NCBI RefSeq assembly: GCF_001425905.1
Contig: NZ_LMDY01000012.1
Location: 497,734 to 561,733, forward strand
DNA: 64,000 bases
Reading direction: 5' to 3'
Source: Methylibium sp. Root1272
GTDB taxonomy: Bacteria; Pseudomonadota; Gammaproteobacteria; Burkholderiales; Burkholderiaceae_C
The notes under the pieces are model-generated. The model searched no databases, was not told the origin of the DNA, and was given only the letters and a program-made list of their open reading frames with translations. Below are positions 16,970 through 25,796 of this stretch, piece by piece (position 1 is the stretch's first letter; each line of letters starts with the position of its first letter). The translations under genes and the position numbers were made by a program.

Positions 16970-17905
16970 GGCCGATTCGGCGAGTGCCGTCGCGACTTCC
17001 AGCGCCGGCGGCTGCACTTCGGTTTCCGAGGTGCTGCGGAAGCGGTCCTCGGCGTCGCGGTTCATGACGATGATGCTGATGCGCCGGTTCACCGGGTTGA
17101 GCGGCTGCTCGCGGTCGAACAGGCTGCTGGCGGCCAGGCCCTGCACGCGCAGCACCTTCTCGTCGGCCAGCCCGCCGGCGATGAGCTCGCGGCGCGACGC
17201 GTTGGCACGGTCCGCCGACAGCTCCCAGTTGCTGTAGCCGCCGGCGCCGGCGCTGAAGGCCGCCGTGTCGGTGTGGCCTTCCAGCGTCAGCTTGTTGGGC
17301 ACCTCGGCCAGCACGCCGCCGATGGTGCGCAGCAGCTCGCGCATGTAGGGCTGCACGACGGCGGAGCCGGTCGCGAACATCGGGCGGTTCTGCTCGTCGA
17401 CGATCTGGATGCGCAGGCCGTCGGCCGTCATGTCGAAGCGGATCTGGGCCTTGAGCTCGTTGAAGCGCGGGTCGTTGGCGAGCTTCGACTCGACGCGGCC
17501 CTTCAGCATCTTCAGGCTCTCGGCCTCGGCCGTGGCCTGCTGCGCGCGTGCCGCCTTCAGTGCCTGCAGCGTGTAGCTCTTGCGCTCGGCCTCGACGTCG
17601 CCGCGCTTCACCTGGCCGGTGCTGCGCGTGAGGTCCTGCCCGCCGCCCTTGACGACGCTCGACGAGTCGCCGGACCCGGAGCCGCCCATCATCGAGACCT
17701 TGACCGGGTTGTTGAAGTAGTCCTGGATGCCCTTGCGATCGCCCTCGGTGGTCGAACCGAGCAGCCACATCAGCAGGAAGAAGGCCATCATCGCCGTCAC
17801 GAAGTCGGCGTAGGCGATCTTCCACGCGCCGCCGTGCGCGGCGTGGCCGCCCTTCTTGATCTTCTTGACGATGATCGGCTGCAGCTTCTTCGCGTCGCCC
17901 GCCAT
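16943..17905 (-). CDS. motB: Flagellar motor stator protein MotB
   Basis: A 320-residue inner-membrane protein. One span near residues 28-48 holds the proton-binding Asp in the ADFVTAMMAFFLLMWLLGS stretch; the C-terminal half is an OmpA-like peptidoglycan-binding domain with LEGHTDTAAF and NRRISIIVMNRD. It anchors the stator to the wall and carries ion flow with MotA. The ATG at 17905 is preceded in frame by a GTG. It follows motA across a 130-bp gap that contains a large hairpin. Confidence 0.93.
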   Translation of the reverse strand: MAGDAKKLQPIIVKKIKKGGHAAHGGAWKIAYADFVTAMMAFFLLMWLLGSTTEGDRKGIQDYFNNPVKVSMMGGSGSGDSSSVVKGGGQDLTRSTGQVKRGDVEAERKSYTLQALKAARAQQATAEAESLKMLKGRVESKLANDPRFNELKAQIRFDMTADGLRIQIVDEQNRPMFATGSAVVQPYMRELLRTIGGVLAEVPNKLTLEGHTDTAAFSAGAGGYSNWELSADRANASRRELIAGGLADEKVLRVQGLAASSLFDREQPLNPVNRRISIIVMNRDAEDRFRSTSETEVQPPALEVATALAESASSPPADTR

Positions 17906-17939
17906 CACATGCCCCCACGTCGCCGAGTACGGCTCCTGC

Positions 17940-17978
17940 CCCCATGGGCCACGAAGGGGCCCTGAGTGGCCCCTGGGG
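17940..17978. repeat. Intergenic inverted repeat between motA and motB
   Basis: Arms CCCCATGGGCCAC (17940-17952) and GTGGCCCCTGGGG (17966-17978) pair over 13 bases with one mismatch around a 13-base loop. No T-run follows, so it is not a classical terminator; it may set the motA to motB expression ratio or be an old intergenic repeat. Confidence 0.5.
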
Positions 17979-18035
17979 CGCGGTCCGCCTTGGGAGCGGC
18001 CCGGCGGCGGACCGACCGCGCTTCGGTCAGGTTGC

Positions 18036-18896
18036 TCACTTCTTGCCCTTCACATGGCCTTCGAGCTCGCTGAACGACGGGCGCTCGGTCGAGTACAGCG
18101 TCTTGCGGCCGAACTCCACCGCGATCGCCGGGGCGTAGCCCTGCATGCTGGCGAGCAGCGTGGTCTTGATGCACTGCAGCTCCTTGGAGCCCTCGTCGTT
18201 CTTCTGCTCGAGCAGGCCGCCGAGCGGCTCGACGACCGCGTACGCGAGCAGGATGCCGAGGAAGGTGCCGACTAGCGCCGAGCCGATCATGCCGCCCAGC
18301 ACCGCCGGTGGCTGGCCGACCGAGCCCATGGTATTCACGACGCCCAGCACGGCCGCGACGATGCCGAACGCCGGCAGCGCGCCAGCCAGGCGGCCGATCG
18401 CGGCGGCCGGCGCATGCGCCTCGTGGTGATGGGTCTCGATCTCGCTGTCCATCAGCGACTCGATCTCGTGCGGATTCAGGTTGCCCGACACCATCATGCG
18501 CAGGTAGTCGGTGACGAACTCCACGACGTGGTGGTCAGAGCCGACGGTGGCGTATTTCTTGAACAGCGCCGAGTTGTGGGGGTCTTCGACGTCCTTCTCG
18601 ATCGCCATCAGGCCCTCCTTGCGGGCCTTCTGCAGGATGTCGTAGAGCAGCGCCATGAGTTCCATGTAGCGCGCCTTGGTGTACTTGGAGCCCTTCAGCA
18701 ACGTCGGGATCGCCTTCAGCACTGCCTTCAGCGTCTTGGGCTGGTTCGCCACCACGAAGGCGCCGGCCGCACCGCCGCCGATGGCCATCATCTCGGTCGG
18801 GATCGCATGCAGGATGACCTGCATGTTCCCGCCGTGGATGGCGTAGGCGCCGAAGATGCAGCCCAGCGCGACGACGTAGCCGATGATGACGAACAT
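18036..18896 (-). CDS. motA: Flagellar motor stator protein MotA
   Basis: A 286-residue stator subunit with four membrane spans: near residues 3-22, 30-50, 170-190 and 200-222. The conserved region GRLAGALPAFGIVAAVLGVV holds the functional proline, and MFVIIGYVVALGCIFGAY is the usual start. The large cytoplasmic loop contacts the rotor. Proton-driven rotation needs MotB, encoded next. A sigma-28-type promoter lies about 60 bp upstream of the ATG. Confidence 0.93.
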   Translation of the reverse strand: MFVIIGYVVALGCIFGAYAIHGGNMQVILHAIPTEMMAIGGGAAGAFVVANQPKTLKAVLKAIPTLLKGSKYTKARYMELMALLYDILQKARKEGLMAIEKDVEDPHNSALFKKYATVGSDHHVVEFVTDYLRMMVSGNLNPHEIESLMDSEIETHHHEAHAPAAAIGRLAGALPAFGIVAAVLGVVNTMGSVGQPPAVLGGMIGSALVGTFLGILLAYAVVEPLGGLLEQKNDEGSKELQCIKTTLLASMQGYAPAIAVEFGRKTLYSTERPSFSELEGHVKGKK

Positions 18897-18957
18897 GGTG
18901 AGCGGTCCGGTTGAGATGCCGCGAGCCTGGAGGCCCTGCGGAGGGTTCTGTCCTTGC

Positions 18958-18984
18958 TTATCGGTCCGATGTCGCCGGACTTGA
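18958..18984 (-). promoter_or_regulatory. Candidate sigma-28 promoter for motAB
   Basis: Reads TCAAGTCC (18977-18984), 11 bases, ACCGATAA (18958-18965) on the minus strand, with the -10 about 60 bp from the motA ATG. The -35 is identical to that of the site before cheYZ. Confidence 0.6.
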
Positions 18985-19074
18985 GGCGCGGCCGGTGCTG
19001 CAGCGGAGCCGAGCGGCAGGCGTCGCAGGACGTCCGTGGCAAGGCGGGAGCGCCAAGGGCGCCGGCCGTCATGC

Positions 19075-19101
19075 TTATCGGCGCTTCGCGCGGGAACTGG
19101 G
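19075..19101 (-). promoter_or_regulatory. Possible second sigma-28 site upstream of motA
   Basis: A perfect GCCGATAA (19075-19082, minus strand) contains the TAA stop of the methyltransferase gene. The matching -35 position reads CCCAGTTC (19094-19101), a poor match with only AGTT in common, so the call is weak. Confidence 0.3.
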
Positions 19102-19941
19102 GCGTCGTGCCGGCGCAGGCGTGCGCGTCGACTCGCCGCGCGCGGCGGTGAAGGGGGCGCGGTAGAGCCACAGTGGGCGGCCGTCCGGGCATTGCAACCG
19201 CTCCTGCGGTTCCAATGCCAATGCCGGGAACTCCAGGCTGGCGAGCCAGGCACCGTCGGCCAGTTCTGCGCGGGCCTTGGCCACCGCGCGAGGCAGGCTT
19301 TCTGGGCGCTGGAACAGATAGACCATTGCGCAATGGCTCCAGTCGTCGGCCCACATGTCGCCGCGGCGGACCGTTGCGCGAACCGGTGCGCCACCGTGCC
19401 TCAGCCGTGCGACCAAGGCCAGCGGCCAGCTCCATTCGATGCCTTCCAGCCGGGCCTGGGGATAAGTGCGGCGCAGTGCGGCGAGCCCGGCGCCGAGTCC
19501 GCAGCCGGCATCGAGCACGGTCGCCCCCGGGGGCAGCGGGGCCCGCGCGCCCAGGCTGTCGAGTGCACCGACCGGCGTTGGAAAGAGCGGCGCATCGCGC
19601 CAGGCATGGAGCGGGTACGCGAGCAGCAGCAGGGCCAGCGGCAGCAGCCAGGCCCAGCCGGGAAGTCCGCTCGCCGCGCCGCTGACGAGCAGCGAGACGG
19701 GAAACCCGGCCGCAACGATCAGGCAGCGAACGCGCGTTCGGCTCAGGCTGCCGAGGGCAAGGCCGGTGGCCGTACCGCAGACGATGGCCAGCCAGAGCGG
19801 AGCGGGAGTCGACCGCAACAGCATGAAGGCCGCCCACGCGGCCGCCCAGCCCAGCAGGGCAGGGAGGGGCCAGAGGCGGCGCGGAGCGCCCGCGTCAGGC
19901 GGCGCGGCGGCGATCGGCGAGACGGGCAGGGAAGAGGCCAT
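19075..19941 (-). CDS. Class I SAM-dependent methyltransferase with membrane anchor
   Basis: A 288-residue protein. The first 120 residues hold about three to four hydrophobic segments (around 25-42, 48-62, 70-90 and 95-112); the rest is a SAM-binding Rossmann domain with motif I in VLDAGCGLGAGLAALR near residue 142 and an acidic residue in LEGIEWS. The substrate cannot be read. It stands between flhC and motA, on the same strand, 63 bp after flhC, which places it in the motility control locus. Its C-terminal tail is Arg/Pro-rich. Confidence 0.7.
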   Translation of the reverse strand: MASSLPVSPIAAAPPDAGAPRRLWPLPALLGWAAAWAAFMLLRSTPAPLWLAIVCGTATGLALGSLSRTRVRCLIVAAGFPVSLLVSGAASGLPGWAWLLPLALLLLAYPLHAWRDAPLFPTPVGALDSLGARAPLPPGATVLDAGCGLGAGLAALRRTYPQARLEGIEWSWPLALVARLRHGGAPVRATVRRGDMWADDWSHCAMVYLFQRPESLPRAVAKARAELADGAWLASLEFPALALEPQERLQCPDGRPLWLYRAPFTAARGESTRTPAPARRPSSRAKRR

Positions 19942-20004
19942 CGATGGCGTCCCTGGGGGCGCGGTAGGGCTCGCCTGCGCCGCGGGGGCGCCGGCGGGAC
20001 AGGA

Positions 20005-20541
20005 TCAGTGCAGTTGCAGGGCGCCGGCGGCCTTGCCCTTGCCGGCGCGCGCGGGCGGATTGCACAGGCCGCAGGTGAAGTGCTTGCCGATCTCATGCGG
20101 GTGGGTGACGAAGTGGCCACCACACTTGGAGCATTCGGTCATGGTCAGCATGCCGTTGTCGACGAACTTCACCAGGCGCCAGGCGCGGGTGACGGACAGC
20201 AGCGCTTCCAGGCCCTGGGCTTCGGTCTGCTCGAGGTAGAGGCGGTAGGCCTTGATCACGGTGTCGATCTCGTCGAGCGCCGCGACCTTGTTCAGGTACT
20301 CATGGATGTTCAGGAACAGGCTGGCATGGATGTTGGGCTGCCAGGTCATGAACCAGTCGGTGGAGAAAGGCAGCTGGCCCTTGCTCGGCGACTTGCCCGC
20401 CACTTCCTTGTACAGGCGCAGCAGGCGCTCGTAGGACAGGTCGGTCTCCGACTCCAGCACCTGCAGGCGGGCACCGAGCTGGATCAGCGTGACGGCACGT
20501 TCGATCTGCTTGGCTTCGGTGAGGATGCTCTTGTTGCGCAT
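20005..20541 (-). CDS. flhC: Flagellar master regulator subunit FlhC
   Basis: A 178-residue protein that forms FlhD4C2, the activator of class II flagellar promoters. The zinc site is visible as CSKCGGHF and, about twenty residues later, CGLC, at residues roughly 138-160. LQLGARLQVLESETDLS near residue 20 is typical of FlhC. It follows flhD after a 113-bp gap with palindromes. An unmodified family length supports an intact gene. Confidence 0.93.
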   Translation of the reverse strand: MRNKSILTEAKQIERAVTLIQLGARLQVLESETDLSYERLLRLYKEVAGKSPSKGQLPFSTDWFMTWQPNIHASLFLNIHEYLNKVAALDEIDTVIKAYRLYLEQTEAQGLEALLSVTRAWRLVKFVDNGMLTMTECSKCGGHFVTHPHEIGKHFTCGLCNPPARAGKGKAAGALQLH

Positions 20542-20600
20542 GGCTGGACTTTCAATCTGATTCAAGGCGGGCCGAGCCGAGCGCCGGGCCGCTCCCCAGC

Positions 20601-20649
20601 CGGCTCGGCTCCCCCTCGGGGGGTGGCGCGGTACACCGCGCCGGGGGCT
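20601..20649. repeat. Intergenic palindromes between flhD and flhC
   Basis: Two adjacent inverted repeats: CCCCC-TC-GGGGG near 20611-20623, and a perfect GGCGCGGT-AC-ACCGCGCC at 20625-20642. The outer GGCTCCCCCT and CCGGGGGCTG also pair in part. The pattern resembles intergenic palindromic repeats common in Burkholderiales; only one copy of this form is in the window. Confidence 0.45.
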
Positions 20650-20654
20650 GTCAG

Positions 20655-20978
20655 TTATGCGGCTTCCTGATGGCGGCCGGCCATCAGGATGTTGGCGTGC
20701 AGGCGGCTGACGCTGTCGTTGGCGGCGCCCTTGCCATGGTTGGTCAGCAGACCCCACACCATGTCGTCGTCGACACGCATGCGGCACAGCAGCGTGTTGC
20801 CGGAGGCGATCTTCATCATCTGCGCCGGGCTCAGCAGCCCGATCAGGTCGGCGGTCTCTTCCGAGATGCCGAGGCGGAACAGCGCCTGGTCACGGTCGGC
20901 GCGGATCAGGCTCTGCGCCAGCATCAGGTAGGACAGATTGGCTTCGCGAATCTCGATCAGGATCTGTTCGGTGTTCAT
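20655..20978 (-). CDS. flhD: Flagellar master regulator subunit FlhD
   Basis: A 107-residue all-helical protein, the partner of FlhC. The N-terminal IREANLSYLMLAQSLIRADR stretch and FRLGISEETADLI are clear family marks. AGGAG stands six bases before the ATG. It opens the minus-strand locus flhD-flhC-methyltransferase-motA-motB-cheY-cheZ. FlhDC control of flagella agrees with a beta- or gammaproteobacterial origin. Confidence 0.93.
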   Translation of the reverse strand: MNTEQILIEIREANLSYLMLAQSLIRADRDQALFRLGISEETADLIGLLSPAQMMKIASGNTLLCRMRVDDDMVWGLLTNHGKGAANDSVSRLHANILMAGRHQEAA

Positions 20979-21532
20979 CAGGGTGCTCCTTGTGCGGTTG
21001 CCGGTCGTCTTTCGCTGGTGCAGCGGGTGTTCGTTTCAGCGTGAAATGGATTGTGAAGATCGGAGATGCACAGGAACATCAGCCCAGTTCTGTGGTTCGG
21101 GTCTCGCTTCTTCGACCGCCCGTGTCAGGCAACTTCCTACACGCCCCAGTAGGCAGCGGGTCGCCACAGCCGCTCAAGTGCCGACGGGAGATGCCGAAGA
21201 CAGCCGTGGTGAGGAGGAAAGTGCTCTTCCCGGCCGGGCTGACAGGAAACTCGCAGCCCTCAAGTTGCCAGGACGGGCTCCGATAACCCCCACAACGGGA
21301 CCAAGCGATCGGTTCCGGGGTCCGGAGTAGGCGACCGATGTTTCGTAGAGGGCACAACCATTACGCCCCTCCCACGAGATCTGAGGATGACGTACGCCGG
21401 GCGCAGCAGGCCCTCGAAACCCGCTGTTGGAGATCGAGGGTTAGTTCACGGTGGTGAGGCTCCAGGGCCGAACAACCGAGGCAATGCCGGCGCTGCCGGA
21501 GAGTCATTTCAACCGTTCAGGAGATTCAGATC
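20979..21532. other. Long intergenic region between flhD and the first flagellin
   Basis: A 554-bp stretch between divergent genes with no convincing coding frame. It contains a good sigma-28-type promoter at 21260-21286, directed to the flagellin, and the flagellin ribosome-binding site at 21519-21524. The flhD promoter must lie in the left part, but I could not recognise it. The rest shows nothing I can name. Confidence 0.6.
21260..21286 (+). promoter_or_regulatory. Candidate sigma-28 promoter for fliC1
   Basis: TCAAGTTG (21260-21267), 11 bases, TCCGATAA (21279-21286). The predicted start of transcription near 21293 leaves a leader of about 240 bases before the flagellin ATG. Confidence 0.65.
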
Positions 21533-22747
21533 ATGGCAATGTCAGTCAACACCAACATCGTTTCGCTCAATGCGCAACGCAACCTCGGTACCTCGCAGTC
21601 TTCGCTGGCGACGTCCATGCAGCGCCTGTCTTCCGGCCTGCGCGTCAACAGCGCGAAGGACGACGCCGCCGGCCTGGCGATCGCCGAGCGCATGAACGCG
21701 TCGGTCCGCGGCCTCAACGTCGCGGCGCGCAATGCCAACGACGGCATCTCGCTGGCGCAGACCGCCGAAGGCGCGCTGGGCAAGGTGGGCGACATGCTGC
21801 AACGCATGCGTGAACTGGCTGTCCAGTCGGGCAATGCCACCAACAGCGCCGACGACCGCAAGGCCCTGCAGGCCGAAGTCACGCAGCTGCGCGACGAAAT
21901 CGACCGCGTGGCGAAGAACACCAGCTTCAACGGCCGCAAGCTGCTCGACGGCTCCTTCACCGCGGCGGCCTTCCAGGTCGGCGCCGGCGCCGGCGACAAC
22001 ATCACGGTCGGCAGCCTGACGAACGCGTCGGCCAGCAACCTGTCGAAGATCACCTACGCCGAAATCTCCAGCGCCGACCTGGCGAAGGACGACGCCGACA
22101 TCACCACGCTGGACGCGATCGACGACGGCGACCTGCAGATCACCATCGATGACGGCGGTGCCAACGAACTGGTCGTCGAAGTGGGCGCGATCGCCGAAGC
22201 GAGCTCGGGCCTCGAGCGTCTGGGTCAGGTGGCCGAAGCCATCAACCGCAAGACCAGCGACACCGGCGTGTCGGCCTATCTGGTGGCCAACGACGACGGC
22301 ACCTACAAGCTCGACATCAAGGCGTCGCGCCTGGATGCCGACGGTGCGGCGCTGGCGGTCGAGTTCACCGGCTTCGCCACGACCACGACCGGTCTCGACG
22401 AAGGCGACGTGCCGGCCGAAGTGACCGACGCCGTCGGCATCGAAGCCCTGAGCATCGAGACCGAGTCGGACGTGTGGGTGTCGATCAAGAAGATCGACAG
22501 CGCGCTGGACCAGGTCAACAGCGCTCGCGGTACGCTCGGCGCGATCCAGAGCCGCTTCGAGAATGCGGTGTCGAACATCCAGATCCAGGCCGAGAACACC
22601 GCGGCTTCGCGTGGCCGGATCATGGACGCCGACTTCGCGTCGGAAACGGCCAACCTGTCGCGCTCGCAGATCCTGCAGCAGGCCGGCACCGCGATGGTCG
22701 CCCAGGCCAACCAGCTGCCGCAGCAAGTGCTGTCGCTGCTGCGCTGA
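21533..22747 (+). CDS. fliC: Flagellin, first copy
   Basis: A 404-residue filament protein. The conserved N-terminal D0/D1 region (about residues 1-145, with [13 protein letters not shown] and [21 protein letters not shown]) and the C-terminal D1/D0 region (about 320-404, with [13 protein letters not shown] and ending in PQQVLSLLR) are complete. The middle differs from the second copy and contains a flagellin hook-IN-like stretch around residues 210-290. AGGAGA lies eight bases before the ATG; a second ATG two codons in is also possible. A strong terminator follows. Confidence 0.93.
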   Translation: MAMSVNTNIVSLNAQRNLGTSQSSLATSMQRLSSGLRVNSAKDDAAGLAIAERMNASVRGLNVAARNANDGISLAQTAEGALGKVGDMLQRMRELAVQSGNATNSADDRKALQAEVTQLRDEIDRVAKNTSFNGRKLLDGSFTAAAFQVGAGAGDNITVGSLTNASASNLSKITYAEISSADLAKDDADITTLDAIDDGDLQITIDDGGANELVVEVGAIAEASSGLERLGQVAEAINRKTSDTGVSAYLVANDDGTYKLDIKASRLDADGAALAVEFTGFATTTTGLDEGDVPAEVTDAVGIEALSIETESDVWVSIKKIDSALDQVNSARGTLGAIQSRFENAVSNIQIQAENTAASRGRIMDADFASETANLSRSQILQQAGTAMVAQANQLPQQVLSLLR

Positions 22748-22793
22748 TCGGCTCCCCGCGGCTGCCTCCGGGCCGCCCTTGCCGGGACCCTCG

Positions 22794-22821
22794 GGCCCCG
22801 TCCGCCAGGACGGGGCCTTTT
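22794..22821 (+). terminator. Rho-independent terminator after fliC1
   Basis: Perfect 10-bp stem GGCCCCGTCC (22794-22803) with GGACGGGGCC (22808-22817), loop GCCA, then TTTT. It lies about 45 bp after the first flagellin stop and separates the two flagellin units. Confidence 0.85.
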
Positions 22822-22959
22822 CCATTTCAGCGTCGAAATGCGCCGGAAGTCGGCCTCTTTTCGATCCATCGTCACCCCCCCGGGTCACCAAGAATGGCTA
22901 CACCGAACAGGTAAGCCGGCTTCGGGCCGGAGATCCTCGATTCTTCAAGGAGCATTTCC

Positions 22960-24174
22960 ATGGCCCAGACCATCAACACGAACGTCATCTCGCTGAATGC
23001 CCAGCGAAACCTGAACACCAGTCAGTCCTCGCTGGCCACCTCGATGCAGCGGCTCTCGTCGGGTCTGCGCGTCAACAGCGCGAAGGACGATGCCGCCGGC
23101 CTGGCGATCGCCGAGCGCATGAACACCCAGGTTCGCGGCCTCAATGTCGCGGCGCGCAACGCCAACGACGGCATCTCGCTGGCCCAGACCGCCGAAGGCG
23201 CACTGGGCAAGCTCGGCGACATGCTGCAGCGGATGCGCGAACTGGCCGTCCAATCGGCCAACGCCACCAACAGCGCCGACGACCGCAAGGCCCTGCAGGC
23301 TGAAGTCAACCAGCTGCGCGACGAGATCGACCGCGTGGCCAAGCAGACCAGCTTCAACGGCAAGAAGCTGCTCGACGGCTCCTTCACCGCCGCGACCTTC
23401 CAGGTCGGTGCCAATTCCGGCGACGCGATCACCGTTGGCAGCCTCACCAACGCCACCGCGGCCGTGCTCTCGAAGATCACCTACGCCGAGGGCGCGAGCG
23501 CCGACCTGACGCTCGACGGTACGACCATCACGGACCTGGCCGCGATCGCTGACGGCGACCTGCAGATCACGATCGACGGCGGCGGCGCGAACGAGCAGAT
23601 CGTCGAAGTCGGCCCGATCGCCGAGGCCAGCACCGAAACGGAACGCATGGGCCAGATCGCAGAGGCGATCAACCGCAAGACCACCGACACCGGCGTGTCC
23701 GCCTACCTGGTGAAGAACGACGACGGCACCTACAAGCTCGACGTCAAGGGCTCGAAGCTGGATGCCGCGGGCGCCGCGCTGGCGGTGGAATTCACCGGCT
23801 TCACCACGGCGACGACGGGCCTGGACGAGGGCGACGCGATCGCCGAAGTCGCCGACGACATCGGCCTGAGCGACCTGAACATCGAGACCGATTCCGCGAC
23901 CTGGGTGTCGATCAAGAAGATCGACAGCGCTCTCGATCAGATCAACGGCGCGCGCGGCACGCTCGGCGCGCTGCAGAGCCGCTTCGAGAACGCGGTGTCG
24001 AACATCCAGATCCAGGCCGAGAACCTGTCGGCCGCGCGCGGCCGCATCATGGATGCCGACTTCGCGATGGAAACGGCGAACCTCTCGCGGGCGCAGATCC
24101 TGCAGCAGGCCGGCACCGCGATGGTCGCGCAGGCCAACCAGTTGCCGCAGCAGGTGCTGTCGCTGCTCAAGTAA
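22960..24174 (+). CDS. fliC: Flagellin, second copy
   Basis: A 404-residue flagellin, the same length as the first copy and nearly the same at both ends; it differs mainly at about residues 165-240 and in scattered positions of the middle domain. AAGGAG stands eight bases before the ATG. Terminators lie on both sides, so it is a separate transcript, yet I found no convincing sigma-28 promoter in the 210-bp gap before it. A small hairpin CCGGC-TTCGG-GCCGG lies in its leader. Confidence 0.93.
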   Translation: MAQTINTNVISLNAQRNLNTSQSSLATSMQRLSSGLRVNSAKDDAAGLAIAERMNTQVRGLNVAARNANDGISLAQTAEGALGKLGDMLQRMRELAVQSANATNSADDRKALQAEVNQLRDEIDRVAKQTSFNGKKLLDGSFTAATFQVGANSGDAITVGSLTNATAAVLSKITYAEGASADLTLDGTTITDLAAIADGDLQITIDGGGANEQIVEVGPIAEASTETERMGQIAEAINRKTTDTGVSAYLVKNDDGTYKLDVKGSKLDAAGAALAVEFTGFTTATTGLDEGDAIAEVADDIGLSDLNIETDSATWVSIKKIDSALDQINGARGTLGALQSRFENAVSNIQIQAENLSAARGRIMDADFAMETANLSRAQILQQAGTAMVAQANQLPQQVLSLLK

Positions 24175-24200
24175 GCCGTCCCCGGCGACCTGCTTCGGAG

Positions 24201-24242
24201 AGCCGCGGCTGTCCGGTACCTGACGGTGCCGGACCCGCGGCT
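24201..24242 (+). terminator. Terminator-like hairpin after fliC2
   Basis: Nested stems AGCCGCGG (24201-24208) with CCGCGGCT (24235-24242), and GTCCGGTACC (24211-24220) with GGTGCCGGAC (24225-24234, one wobble pair), loop TGAC. TCAGTTTT follows. The 3' arm touches the -35 box of the fliD promoter. Confidence 0.7.
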
Positions 24243-24268
24243 TCAGTTTTCTGTCGTGGCGCCGATAG
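24242..24268 (+). promoter_or_regulatory. Candidate sigma-28 promoter for fliD
   Basis: TTCAGTTT (24242-24249), 11 bases, GCCGATAG (24261-24268), about 30 bp upstream of the fliD ATG. It begins on the last base of the fliC2 terminator stem. Confidence 0.6.
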
Positions 24269-24295
24269 GCACTCATCACTCCGTCCGGATTCAGC

Positions 24296-25729
24296 ATGGC
24301 CATTTCTTCCCCCGGTCTCGGCAGCGGCCTCGACGTCAGCAGCATCGTTTCGCAGCTCGTGGCGCTGGAGCGCAAGCCGTTGGAGAAGATGCAGACTGCG
24401 GCGACGTTCATGCAGACCCAGGTTTCGGCCTATGGGCAACTGCAAAGTCTGGTCTCCGCCGTGGGCGATGCCGCGAAAGCGCTCGCCAAGCCCACGGTGT
24501 GGCAGGCGGCGTCGGCGGGAACCAGTGATGCCACTTCGGTGGCCGCGACCGCCACTGCAGGCGCCGCCATCGGCAGCTACTCCGTCAGCGTCTCCCAGAT
24601 CGCGCGGGCGCAGAGCCTGGCCTCGGCCGTGTTCACCGCGCCGACGGACGTGGTCGGCGCCGGCAAGATGACGATCGAACTCGGAGGCTACAACGTCGCA
24701 AACGACCCGGCGTTCACCCCGAAGACCGGATCGACGACGCTCGAGCTCGAGTTCGCAGAAGGTACGACGCTCGAGCAGGTCAAGACGCAGATCAATGCCG
24801 CGAACGCCGGCGTCTCGGCGGCGATCGTGCGTGACGCGAACGGCGCCCGCCTCACGCTGACCAGCGCCACGACCGGACTGGACAGTACGCTGCGCATCGC
24901 TGTCAGCGACGCCACCGGCGCGCTGACGGGCCTGGCCTACGACCCGGCCAGTGGCGCCAACCCGATGACGCAGACGCAGGCCGCGGTCAACGCCCTCGCG
25001 TCGATCAACGGCCTGCCGATCGAGTCGCCCACGAACCGCCTGACGGGCACGCTCGATGGCGTGACGCTCGATCTCGTGAAGGTCACGACTGCACCGGTCA
25101 CCGTCAATGTCTCGAGCAACACCGGGTCGATGCGCGACGCGATCAAGAAGTTCTCCGACGCCTACAACGCGCTCAACACCTACCTCGCGACGCAGACCAA
25201 GTACGACGAGGAAAACAAGATCGGCGGCACCTTGCAAGGCGACAGCGCCGCGGTGGGTCTGCGCAACCAGTTCCGCGCGATGCTGCGGCAGGACAGCGCC
25301 GCATCGAGCGAGCTCGCGCGACTGTCGGACATCGGCTTCAACGTGCAGCGCGATGGCTCGATCGTGCTCGACAACGCCAAGCTCGACGCGGCGCTCGCGA
25401 AGCCGGCCGAGCTGTCCAAGCTGTTCACGACCAACGACACCGCCAACCCTGCCACGACCGGACTGGGCGTGCGCTTCCAGAAGCTCGCCGACATGTCGAC
25501 CGGCACCGACGGCGTGATCGCCAGCCGCAACGCGGGGCTCAAGGCCCGCCTGGATCGCAACCAGGACGACCAGGAGAAGGTCAACGACCGTGCCGACCGC
25601 ATGCAGACCCGCCTGACCCAGCAGTACACGGCGCTGGACACCCAGATGGCCAAGTTCTCGGCCCTGTCGACCTACATGACGCAGCAGCTGGCCGGCCTGT
25701 CCAACCTCTACAACAAGAGCGACGACTGA
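24296..25729 (+). CDS. fliD: Flagellar hook-associated protein 2 (filament cap)
   Basis: A 477-residue cap protein that folds flagellin at the filament tip. The start AISSPGLGSGLDVSSIVSQL and LVALERKPLEKMQ are typical; the C-terminus QYTALDTQMAKFSALSTYM with a long helix ending in LSNLYNKSDD matches the FliD C-terminal coiled coil. fliS, fliT and the PilZ gene follow on the same strand, the usual late operon order. Confidence 0.92.
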   Translation: MAISSPGLGSGLDVSSIVSQLVALERKPLEKMQTAATFMQTQVSAYGQLQSLVSAVGDAAKALAKPTVWQAASAGTSDATSVAATATAGAAIGSYSVSVSQIARAQSLASAVFTAPTDVVGAGKMTIELGGYNVANDPAFTPKTGSTTLELEFAEGTTLEQVKTQINAANAGVSAAIVRDANGARLTLTSATTGLDSTLRIAVSDATGALTGLAYDPASGANPMTQTQAAVNALASINGLPIESPTNRLTGTLDGVTLDLVKVTTAPVTVNVSSNTGSMRDAIKKFSDAYNALNTYLATQTKYDEENKIGGTLQGDSAAVGLRNQFRAMLRQDSAASSELARLSDIGFNVQRDGSIVLDNAKLDAALAKPAELSKLFTTNDTANPATTGLGVRFQKLADMSTGTDGVIASRNAGLKARLDRNQDDQEKVNDRADRMQTRLTQQYTALDTQMAKFSALSTYMTQQLAGLSNLYNKSDD

Positions 25730-25796
25730 TTCCGGCCCCGGCCCGCGCGTTCGCGGGATCGGTTGAAACGCGGGGCAATTTTCGAATGTGGGGCGC

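Noticed and set aside
22822-22959. Several GTCGAAAT- and ACCGAACA-like stretches before the second flagellin.
   Set aside because: Neither has a -35 partner at the right distance, so no promoter was called.
25742-25757. Hairpin CCCGCG-CGTT-CGCGGG after fliD.
   Set aside because: A six-base stem without a T-run in GC-rich DNA is likely by chance.
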